Source: a virus
Strand: one strand, 5' to 3'
IMG/VR virus record: IMGVR_UViG_3300044974_000711
Coordinates: 1 to 26,726 of that record
Length of the DNA stretch: 26,726 bases
The position numbers and the translations under genes were made by a program. The notes under the pieces were generated by a model, which saw nothing but the letters and a program-made list of their open reading frames with translations, ran no database searches and was not told the origin of the DNA. Each line of letters begins with the position of its first letter. Within the stretch, counting starts at the first letter, position 1. This document shows positions 22,357 through 26,726 of the stretch, piece by piece.

Positions 22357-22566
22357 ATGAACATATATCGATTTTTGCGTGAGTTGCATATTGAGTGTCC
22401 AGTTGAGGTAGTGCATTCAATGACAGGTCCACATCAGGCCTTATTAAGATGTCGCAGTCACTGTTGTGTATTGGGTCCCATTGGCAACCAGACTGCCAGT
22501 CGTATAGTGGATCGTCTGGATCAGAAACCCAATTTGCGTGTCAGTGATTTAACATTTGCCAGTTGA
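22357..22566 (+). CDS. Possible small plus-strand protein
   Basis: 69 residues, the only plausible gene on this strand. It fills the space between the divergent promoter region and the convergent DUF3820-like gene, whose 3' end it overlaps by 18 bp. AAGGTG lies about 8 nt before the ATG. The sequence (MNIYRFLRELHIECPVEVVH, then ALLRCRSHCCVLGPIGNQ) includes four cysteines and looks like a small regulator rather than a structural protein, but no family is recognised. No minus-strand gene occupies this DNA, which supports reality. Confidence 0.45.
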   Translation: MNIYRFLRELHIECPVEVVHSMTGPHQALLRCRSHCCVLGPIGNQTASRIVDRLDQKPNLRVSDLTFAS

Positions 22567-22830
22567 CCGCTGAGGTCTAAGTTCAGATCTGAATTCAGGT
22601 CTACGCTGTAATTCGTCGGCCAACCATTGTGCCATGCCCTGATCCTGGTAATTAAGCACACACCACTTCAAGTAATCGGTGGGCACATCTTTTAGGTAAT
22701 AGCCCTTATATTTTCCCCAGGGCATTTTTGCCAGTCTATCCTGAGGGCCTGACCAGCTCCGGGGTAGAAGGCTTTCTCTAGGCATTTCCTCTATTTGCAA
22801 CACTTTTTTTGGGGGTTTTCGGGGCTTCAT
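22549..22830 (-). CDS. DUF3820 / ExoX C-terminal-like protein
   Basis: 93 residues from the ATG at 22830, one base after the TAA of the upstream gene; the longer reading uses TTG at 22839. The core MPWGKYKGYYLKDVPTDYLK, then WCVLNYQD, matches the small 'pfGkykGk.l.dvP.~YL.Wl' domain known from DUF3820 and the C-terminus of exodeoxyribonuclease X. The domain probably binds nucleic acid. The basic N-terminus (KPRKPPKKVLQ) fits this. It likely serves DNA metabolism rather than the virion. Confidence 0.8.
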   Translation of the reverse strand: MKPRKPPKKVLQIEEMPRESLLPRSWSGPQDRLAKMPWGKYKGYYLKDVPTDYLKWCVLNYQDQGMAQWLADELQRRPEFRSELRPQRSTGKC

Positions 22831-22831
22831 G

Positions 22832-23650
22832 TTAGGCAATCCCCCGTGGCGCAGTATTTCTGTGCAGTGATTGCGGTGACCTTCGTGTTAACTGTCCCCA
22901 GTAACCTGAACTGTGATAAAAAGCTTGTTGTCGAAAACTTACTTCTTGGTCCATGTCTATGGTATATCTTTCTTCGTCTAGATGAAGCACAACGGCCACA
23001 ATCCTGTTGTCCCGCATTAGTCCAGCCACAAGGGTATTGGATTTCCATTGCGAACGAGCACCCCTATCGTGCACTCTGCCCAAATACCATTCACCTTCAA
23101 GTTGTCGGTAATGATCTATTAAATGTGGGGTGGCCTGTTGAAAAAACGAGTCATCATGTTCATTGCGCCGCATTTCGCGAGTTCTACTAGGATGTTTTAA
23201 TTCAGCAGTTAATTCAAAGATTTCACCCGTCTGGACCAATTCTGAATTTTGTAAATTTATTGCTAACTTACAACCCCTTCGGGTTCGTGAATGTTGCACA
23301 CTGATCCAGTTATACGCGCGAGAACTAGTTTCCGCGGCCATTGTTCTACCCGAACCCCACTGGCCATCTTCTTTTCCCAACTGCTCTGCTACCTGATCCC
23401 TCTGCTCAGACCACTGAGCTCCTAAGCCCTCTGGGCTGGGAGACGAAGTCTCCTTCCCATCAGGAGCTGAAAGCAAATTCGGTCTCGAACTTTCATCGCT
23501 ATAGCGCGAAATATCTTTTTGTCTTTTAGTCTTTTTGTCTTTAGATAGATCTCGCGGTCTGTGTAAATTTAAACCCTGATCGCGATTACTTGTTCCCGCA
23601 TCTGTATCCGTAAAATAAACCGCTGCCGCGGCATTATCACCTGTTGCCAT
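22832..23650 (-). CDS. Unknown hydrophilic protein with hairpin-rich coding DNA
   Basis: 272 residues from the ATG at 23650, chosen because GGGAGG lies about 9 nt upstream; an ATG at 23665 overlaps that site. The first 110 residues are charged and low complexity (DLSKDKKTKRQKDISRYSDE; PSPEGLGAQWSEQRDQVAEQ) and likely disordered. The rest looks folded (GCKLAINLQNSELVQTGEIF; LVAGLMRDNRIVAVVLHLDE) but matches no family I know. Base use and palindrome density differ from neighbours, suggesting acquisition. It is preceded by a strong promoter, and its stop is one base before the DUF3820 ATG. Confidence 0.65.
   Translation of the reverse strand: MATGDNAAAAVYFTDTDAGTSNRDQGLNLHRPRDLSKDKKTKRQKDISRYSDESSRPNLLSAPDGKETSSPSPEGLGAQWSEQRDQVAEQLGKEDGQWGSGRTMAAETSSRAYNWISVQHSRTRRGCKLAINLQNSELVQTGEIFELTAELKHPSRTREMRRNEHDDSFFQQATPHLIDHYRQLEGEWYLGRVHDRGARSQWKSNTLVAGLMRDNRIVAVVLHLDEERYTIDMDQEVSFRQQAFYHSSGYWGQLTRRSPQSLHRNTAPRGIA
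23404..23468 (-). repeat. Cluster of four nested/adjacent hairpins inside the 272-aa gene
   Basis: Perfect stems are AGCTCCT/AGGAGCT (23417-23423 with 23462-23468), which encloses AGCCC/GGGCT (23425-23437) and GGAGAC/GTCTCC (23439-23453). Together they give a three-way junction. Beside it, GCTCAG/CTGAGC (23404-23419) forms a 4-nt-loop hairpin that competes with the outer stem. This resembles a small palindromic element inserted in an ORF. Confidence 0.6.
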
Positions 23651-23672
23651 TATATATCCTCCCATATAAGTT

Positions 23673-23680
23673 TATTTATA
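23673..23680 (-). promoter_or_regulatory. TATAAATA octamer before the 23650 gene
   Basis: Exact octamer, 22 nt upstream of the ATG, just downstream of the -10 (TATAAA) of the sigma70 promoter, so two potential start signals for the same gene lie in tandem. Confidence 0.45.
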
Positions 23681-23682
23681 CA

Positions 23683-23711
23683 TTTATACAAAAAACCGTA
23701 TTTTTTGTCAA
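23683..23711 (-). promoter_or_regulatory. Sigma70 promoter (TTGACA-17-TATAAA)
   Basis: Minus strand: TTGACA at 23711-23706, 17 bp, TATAAA at 23688-23683. It lies about 32 nt before the ATG at 23650 and is followed by GGGAGG. Sequence upstream of the -35 (CAGAATATT) resembles the one at the 22.3 kb promoter (CTGAATATT). Confidence 0.78.
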
Positions 23712-23887
23712 ATATTCTGAATACATCCCTGTTAGATATAATTCTACATATACAGGACATACCAACATATATGTGCACGGAATATCAGGCCAGATCACGC
23801 CAATTCAGTGCAGATATAGACTGCTATAGGCTCGATTATGGGGTATTTCAGGCCTGCTAGGCCAGTTATTTCGCTAGCAGTATATAA
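23712..23887 (-). other. Non-coding gap with a 7-bp hairpin
   Basis: 176 bp between the 2OG oxygenase stop and the promoter at 23.7 kb, with no convincing gene. CTGCTAG and CTAGCAG (23854-23860 and 23874-23880) pair perfectly around a 13-nt loop just past the oxygenase stop; there is no T-run, so a terminator is doubtful. An overlapping GGCCT/AGGCC stem adds a competing fold. The remainder is unremarkable. Confidence 0.45.
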
Positions 23888-24487
23888 CTAGGGCATGTTG
23901 AGGTAAGTTAAACTATCCGGATCGCCCACTGGGCCACGACACCAGGTATTAAATGCCAGGCTAGCTCTAACACCAGCTCTAGGCTGTGCTGGCACCTGAT
24001 GTCGTAAATTGCTGCTGAATATCAAGATGTCACCAGTTCGAACCGCTGTATGCCAAATATTGCTATTAAGCACAGTATATCGTTTTGCGCTGAATTCTAT
24101 AGGCCAGGGATTAGCTCGTTCAAATACTATCCAGTCCGGATCAGCACAGGCCAAGTATACCACACCACTTAATATGCTGTTAGGATGGCAGTGTGGGGGG
24201 TGTGGCTCATGGTCTGTTAATTGGCTTATCCAGCTCTGTGTGATATAGAATTCAGTCTGTGGGCTATGAATTATATGCCGGTTATAGTCCTGAACTGCTT
24301 GTAGACATGCAGTGCGTAGTTCATGGTAATGGGGCAGATCTAATACAGTTCGGTTTAGGCTAAATTGGCCTCTAGCAGGTTCCGTCTGCCAATCGGGCCA
24401 GGTTCCAGTATATTGGGTTCTCCAGATGACCTGGGGAAATACACATTCCACAGTCATAGGTGAATCGCCAGTTGCTCCGGGTAACAT
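23888..24487 (-). CDS. 2OG-Fe(II) oxygenase-like protein
   Basis: 199 residues resembling TIGR02466 (putative 2OG-Fe(II) oxygenase), common in aquatic phages. Key points: the strand HCHPNSILSGVVYLA with H99 and H101, a later H163 (SSNLRHQVPAQ), and R174 in RASLAFN, where the 2-oxoglutarate carboxylate would bind. The iron ligands are likely H101 (or H99) and H163; the exact triad is not certain. The substrate is unknown: protein, nucleic acid or small molecule. No Shine-Dalgarno is seen; TATATT ends 5 nt before the ATG. An alternative start is ATG at residue 11. Confidence 0.8.
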   Translation of the reverse strand: MLPGATGDSPMTVECVFPQVIWRTQYTGTWPDWQTEPARGQFSLNRTVLDLPHYHELRTACLQAVQDYNRHIIHSPQTEFYITQSWISQLTDHEPHPPHCHPNSILSGVVYLACADPDWIVFERANPWPIEFSAKRYTVLNSNIWHTAVRTGDILIFSSNLRHQVPAQPRAGVRASLAFNTWCRGPVGDPDSLTYLNMP

Positions 24488-24560
24488 GGCGTAATATAAC
24501 AGATTGGTGATTTAAGTGGAATTGCACGAACATTGCATTCGTGCTGCTGGCGATTCATCT
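24458..24560 (-). repeat. Inverted repeat around the oxygenase start
   Basis: AGATGAATCGCCAG (minus strand, 24560-24547) can pair with CTGGCGATTCACCT (24471-24458), 14 bp with one mismatch. The loop contains a second perfect 7-bp hairpin (GCACGAA/TTCGTGC, 24524-24544) and the start codon at 24487. Read-through RNA from upstream would fold here. Confidence 0.6.
24493..24498 (-). promoter_or_regulatory. TATATT -10-like element at the oxygenase start
   Basis: Minus-strand TATATT, five of six consensus bases, ends 5 nt before the ATG. The best -35 at 17 bp (TTCCAC) is poor, so the call is tentative. Together with the lack of a ribosome site it suggests a leaderless start. Confidence 0.35.
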
Positions 24561-24561
24561 G

Positions 24562-24569
24562 TATTTATT
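24562..24569 (-). promoter_or_regulatory. AATAAATA, late-promoter-like variant
   Basis: One-base variant of TATAAATA, 74 nt before the oxygenase ATG and just after the HNH gene stop. A transcript from here would include the small GCACGAA hairpin and the 3' arm of the inverted repeat. Confidence 0.3.
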
Positions 24570-24578
24570 CCTACACTT

Positions 24579-25136
24579 TTAGGGTTCTTGGTCCAGCCAC
24601 TGATAGGCACGACCTTCGCGTATAGCTTTAGTGATGCCTCTAATATCCTGTGCTGGAATATCTGGCCAACGAGCCTGGACCGCCGTGATGGGCCAGTCTC
24701 TAAATGCTCGCATCTGTTCCACTGTATATTTGTAAGCTCTGCGGCGCTGTCTGACCTGAGTTATACCTAATTTAGCCCATTCCTGGCGCTGATGTTCTCT
24801 AGCTCTTTGTGCCATTTCACTGGTGCTACCAGCCCCTAAATGATCTGGACGACAACAACGAGGGTTATTGCATAAGTGTATAATATCCTGATTGGGTCGT
24901 AAACGACCGGGATTGGCGATCTGATACATTAATCTATGTGCTGTATACATGCGGTGACTGCGATTTGTTCGATCAAATACATGCACCATACCATAACCCT
25001 GGCGGTGTAACCCACCTCTAACCACATACCAACAGCCTGACGCCTGTTCTTCGATTCGGCCCTGTAAACGAGCTAGGTTGAAATATAACCCATCCACTGT
25101 GTCTGGATAACGGCTACGAAATAATTCTGGTCGCAT
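24579..25136 (-). CDS. HNH endonuclease
   Basis: 185 residues with a clear HNH core: SGCWYVVRGGLHRQGYG (C35 first), AHRLMY (H67), IIHLCNNPRCCRPDHLG (H87, C89, C94, C95, H99). H87 and the H-N-H histidines bind metal at the active site, and cysteines may hold zinc. The C-terminal 35 residues (YTVEQMRAFRDWPITAVQAR, then GITKAIREG) look like a helical DNA-binding module. Free-standing HNH genes of this kind in phages usually act as homing endonucleases; a packaging role is less likely here, 10 kb from terL. AGGA lies about 9 nt before the ATG. Confidence 0.9.
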   Translation of the reverse strand: MRPELFRSRYPDTVDGLYFNLARLQGRIEEQASGCWYVVRGGLHRQGYGMVHVFDRTNRSHRMYTAHRLMYQIANPGRLRPNQDIIHLCNNPRCCRPDHLGAGSTSEMAQRAREHQRQEWAKLGITQVRQRRRAYKYTVEQMRAFRDWPITAVQARWPDIPAQDIRGITKAIREGRAYQWLDQEP

Positions 25137-25158
25137 ACTTAAACATCCTATAATTGTG

Positions 25159-25166
25159 TATTTATT
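25159..25166 (-). promoter_or_regulatory. AATAAATA variant upstream of the HNH gene
   Basis: One-base variant of the octamer, 22 nt before the HNH ATG and overlapping the stop of the preceding gene. The orientation fits the gene. Confidence 0.3.
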
Positions 25167-25434
25167 AACGAATTTGGATGTAATAAAAAGGAATATCTGC
25201 CACGGTCAGGGTATTGCAGAATCTACTGGCATGCATTGGGTTAGTGAAGTTATAGACCGAGCAGTAATCGGTGTAGAAATCTGGTGCACGCAGTTCTGGC
25301 GGCCTGTATTGTTTTGGGATGCGAACCTGGTAATTACCCAGTCGGCCTAGATGGGGTCGTTTAGCTGCTGCTGATATTGGCACCGATGCTAATTCGTCGC
25401 CAATTTGATCCTGTATACACTGCCAGACAGACAT
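25165..25434 (-). CDS. Unknown small protein overlapping a fibre gene
   Basis: 89 residues from the ATG at 25434, which has GGAG 9 nt upstream. A start at 25467 is possible but has GGAG touching the ATG. It overlaps the end of the upstream fibre-like gene by 74 bp in another frame. The product (MSVWQCIQDQIGDELASVPI, then RIPKQYRPPELRAPDFYTDY and RFCNTLTVADIPFYYIQIR) reads like a soluble folded protein, but no family is recognised. Confidence 0.6.
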   Translation of the reverse strand: MSVWQCIQDQIGDELASVPISAAAKRPHLGRLGNYQVRIPKQYRPPELRAPDFYTDYCSVYNFTNPMHASRFCNTLTVADIPFYYIQIR

Positions 25435-25786
25435 TACCTGAATCTCCATTGCTGCAATAGCTGACATCTCCGGATGTAGCTGTTAGAGCTTGTAATTGAA
25501 CTACAGTTTGAGGTGCAAGATTAACAATATTTTGAATATTTACTCGTTGTGTAGCACTATTCAAAGTAATGGCAGTATTGCTGGTGCTGGTAATATTGGG
25601 GTTGATCTGTCCGGTGGGTATTCGACCTGTGCTATCCAGGCTGGGGATGCCGCTGACTGCAGCACGACTGTTAATAATGGTGTTAACTGCAACCACGGCC
25701 GCTAATAGATCGGGCCTAGCACTGGCGGGTGAATCTGAGGTGCTGTCTAAATTAGTTGTGTTTACTGTGGTATTGGGCCATGACAT
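25361..25786 (-). CDS. Fibre-like protein with WPNT module and C-terminal SNW tip
   Basis: 141 residues. The first about 45 (MSWPNTTVNTTNLDSTSDSP, then ASARPDLLAAVVAVNTIIN) are the N-terminal module shared with two other genes of the window. The C-terminus (GDVSYCSNGDSGNVCLAVYT, then GSNWRRISIG) is a common short fibre tip in phages, with two cysteines. It follows its sibling (25809-26291) by 22 bp. SD: GAGGAA, about 8-10 nt upstream. Likely a short decoration or fibre protein. Confidence 0.7.
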   Translation of the reverse strand: MSWPNTTVNTTNLDSTSDSPASARPDLLAAVVAVNTIINSRAAVSGIPSLDSTGRIPTGQINPNITSTSNTAITLNSATQRVNIQNIVNLAPQTVVQLQALTATSGDVSYCSNGDSGNVCLAVYTGSNWRRISIGANISSS

Positions 25787-25808
25787 CGTGATAATTCCTC
25801 GGGTTTAT

Positions 25809-26291
25809 TTAAATATAGCCTAGATCCAAATCTGCCAGATATTCGGTGGTGCCAGTGCGCTGAACGGTTAACCTATCCACACTGGGTGCAGTGCCTGACA
25901 GTGTGGTTAGACCACCACGGAATAGATACTGGCTGTTTGCTGAGATCTGTGCACCTTCCTGAAAATAGCCCGCAGTGACATAACCAGAGGCCACATAAAG
26001 TGAGGCCGTGGTGGTGGCCTGGCGTATAACCAGTTCCATGCTGTGGCCCAGGGGCAAATTGGTGGGTGCATTTAATGTGAGACCTGTGTTAGCCTGAATA
26101 CTGTGAACTGGTCCTAACGCATAATTGGGCGTGTAAGTGGTTACATTACTCTGGGTATAAACACCAGTACTGGCCTGTATGATTTCATTTAGGGCCACAA
26201 TGGCTGCATAGATATTCTGTCTACTGCTACTGATACTGCCTGCAGCTGAGTCTAAATTAGCAGTGCTAATGTTAGCAGTGGGCCAGGTCAT
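25809..26291 (-). CDS. Fibre-like protein with WPNT-type module
   Basis: 160 residues. The N-terminus (MTWPTANISTANLDSAAGSI, then SSRQNIYAAIVALNEIIQ) belongs to the shared module, and the C-terminus (VDRLTVQRTGTTEYLADLDL, then GYI) matches the last strand of the tips in the 16937 and 18915 genes. The middle is beta rich. The start overlaps the XhlA-like gene by 4 bp, linking fibre and lysis-type genes in one message. Confidence 0.7.
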   Translation of the reverse strand: MTWPTANISTANLDSAAGSISSSRQNIYAAIVALNEIIQASTGVYTQSNVTTYTPNYALGPVHSIQANTGLTLNAPTNLPLGHSMELVIRQATTTASLYVASGYVTAGYFQEGAQISANSQYLFRGGLTTLSGTAPSVDRLTVQRTGTTEYLADLDLGYI

Positions 26292-26551
26292 AATACATAC
26301 CTTGCAATTAGTGCACCTGAAACTGCAGTTAATACACCCACTAGAGCCAGGCTACCGGTAAGATAAGTTCGCAGTGTATTCTGACGATCACGCTGTATGA
26401 TATCACCAATGGTTTTTAGGTCACGAGCCATGTCAGTTAATCTCTGTTCAACTGCACATAGTCTAGTATACAATTGCTGGTATCTTTGTTCACAGGCATC
26501 TACATGCAGTGCAAGATCGGTGCTTTCTTGTGGCAAACTTATCTGTGTCAT
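26288..26551 (-). CDS. XhlA-like coiled-coil membrane protein (possible holin component)
   Basis: 87 residues: a helical coiled-coil N-terminal part (LHVDACEQRYQQLYTRLCAV, then EQRLTDMARDLKTIGDI) and one C-terminal membrane segment (TGSLALVGVLTAVSGALIA). This is the layout of XhlA/hemolysin-type proteins, often accessory to phage holins. The membrane segment is single and there is no partner endolysin in the window, so a lysis role is inferred. It has no Shine-Dalgarno of its own; its ATG follows a 14-codon minigene by 2 bp. Confidence 0.7.
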   Translation of the reverse strand: MTQISLPQESTDLALHVDACEQRYQQLYTRLCAVEQRLTDMARDLKTIGDIIQRDRQNTLRTYLTGSLALVGVLTAVSGALIARYVL

Positions 26552-26553
26552 TG

Positions 26554-26598
26554 TTATCGCTTATAGGGTGGGCGTGGTGTTTTATTTCTTTTTTTCAT
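26554..26598 (-). CDS. 14-codon minigene, candidate leader peptide
   Basis: ATG at 26598 encodes MKKRNKTPRPPYKR, then TAA. AAGGAA lies 5-6 nt upstream. It overlaps the end of the previous gene (stop 26582) in another frame and ends 2 bp before the XhlA-like ATG, which itself lacks a ribosome site. The very basic peptide could be real, or the frame may serve only to deliver ribosomes to the next gene. Confidence 0.45.
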   Translation of the reverse strand: MKKRNKTPRPPYKR

Positions 26599-26726
26599 AT
26601 CGTTTCCTTAAAGATTTAGGTGCTGCTTGTCTAGCAATACTGTAAGCTATGGCCACTGCTTGTGCAGCTGGTCGGCCTGCACGAATTTCAGTTCTAATAT
26701 TACTGGCAATAGTTTGTTTTCCGTAA
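26582..26726 (-). CDS. Small conserved phage protein (5' end outside window)
   Basis: Only the last 47 codons are inside the window; the frame is open to the edge. The sequence (YGKQTIASNIRTEIRAGRP, then AAQAVAIAYSIARQAAPK) belongs to a widespread family of short basic phage proteins with the core 'K.I..Ni~~E~~aGkp..QAvAIA~s~Ar', found near structural genes. No function is established. The basic tail is RKRYEKKK. Its last codons hold the ribosome site and start of the minigene. Confidence 0.75.
   Translation of the reverse strand, partial: YGKQTIASNIRTEIRAGRPAAQAVAIAYSIARQAAPKSLRKRYEKKK

Noticed and set aside
23404-23425. tRNA-like D-arm (GCTCAGTGGTCTGAGC on the minus strand)
   Set aside because: The following sequence cannot form an anticodon stem and no acceptor or matching T-arm is present, so it is not a tRNA gene; it is part of the hairpin cluster.
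23676-23768. A 30-codon minus-strand frame through the 23.7 kb promoter
   Set aside because: It covers the promoter elements and lacks a ribosome site; most likely chance.
193-25638. The heptamer CTGACTG appears about 22 times on the plus strand and about once in the reverse orientation
   Set aside because: In every case I translated it is in-frame AGT-CAG (Ser-Gln) on the coding strand, so codon preference explains it better than a Chi-like or packaging signal.

Overview
The window is a slice of a tailed dsDNA phage (or prophage) genome. It carries a complete head-and-tail assembly module: terminase, portal, scaffold, major capsid, connector, tail terminator, tail tube, frameshifted chaperone, tape measure and tail tip. 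It also carries two banks of fibre or decoration genes. The tail genes lie in the order seen in long-tailed, non-contractile phages (a tape measure but no sheath, and a lambda gpJ-like tip protein), so I infer a siphovirus-like virion. Several genes belong to families I know mainly from marine and freshwater phages: the tail proteins next to the tip protein, the EF-hand connector, the MAHFA virion protein and a TIGR02466-like 2OG-Fe(II) oxygenase. That suggests an aquatic host, but nothing here identifies it.

Almost every gene is on the minus strand, so transcription runs from high to low coordinates. In that order: (i) 26.7-25.2 kb has a partial small conserved protein, a 14-codon minigene, an XhlA-like coiled-coil membrane protein, two short fibre-like proteins and an unknown. 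(ii) 25.1-20.8 kb is an accessory block: HNH endonuclease, 2OG oxygenase, an odd hairpin-rich gene, a DUF3820-like protein, a probable lone plus-strand gene, an unknown, a lipoprotein, a CxxC protein and an unknown preceded by a highly structured leader. (iii) 20.7-14.2 kb holds an unknown, a sialyltransferase/MptE-like putative glycosyltransferase and eight fibre, decoration or Ig-like genes. (iv) 14.2-9.4 kb holds TerS, TerL, portal, scaffold and major capsid. (v) 9.3-1 kb holds connector, tail terminator, tail tube, HK97 gp10-like protein, G/GT chaperone, tape measure, two tail proteins, a GNAT acetyltransferase, the tail tip protein and a truncated fibre.

Many neighbours overlap by 1-8 bp (ATGA or TAATG junctions) or are separated by fewer than 15 bp, which indicates long polycistronic messages. 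Two promoter signatures stand out in the few real gaps. One is sigma70-type: TTGACA-17-TATAAT ending 6 bp before the ATG at 22266, and TTGACA-17-TATAAA before the gene starting at 23650. The other is an octamer, TATAAATA, identical to the T4 late promoter core. By eye I find it six times, always just upstream of a gene and pointing toward it. Two of the copies are the halves of a 14-bp palindrome between the only divergent gene pair.

Other notable items are a textbook A AAA AAC -1 frameshift site in the tail chaperone, an Fe-S/HiPIP-like four-cysteine tail on the portal, a canonical EF-hand loop in the connector, and an N-terminal WPNT-type module shared by three separate fibre genes. There are also possible leaderless starts and dense RNA-hairpin regions around 21.13-21.27 kb and 23.40-23.47 kb. 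No rRNA, convincing tRNA, CRISPR array, insertion sequence, integrase or attachment site was seen, and no gap without a gene exceeds about 240 bp.
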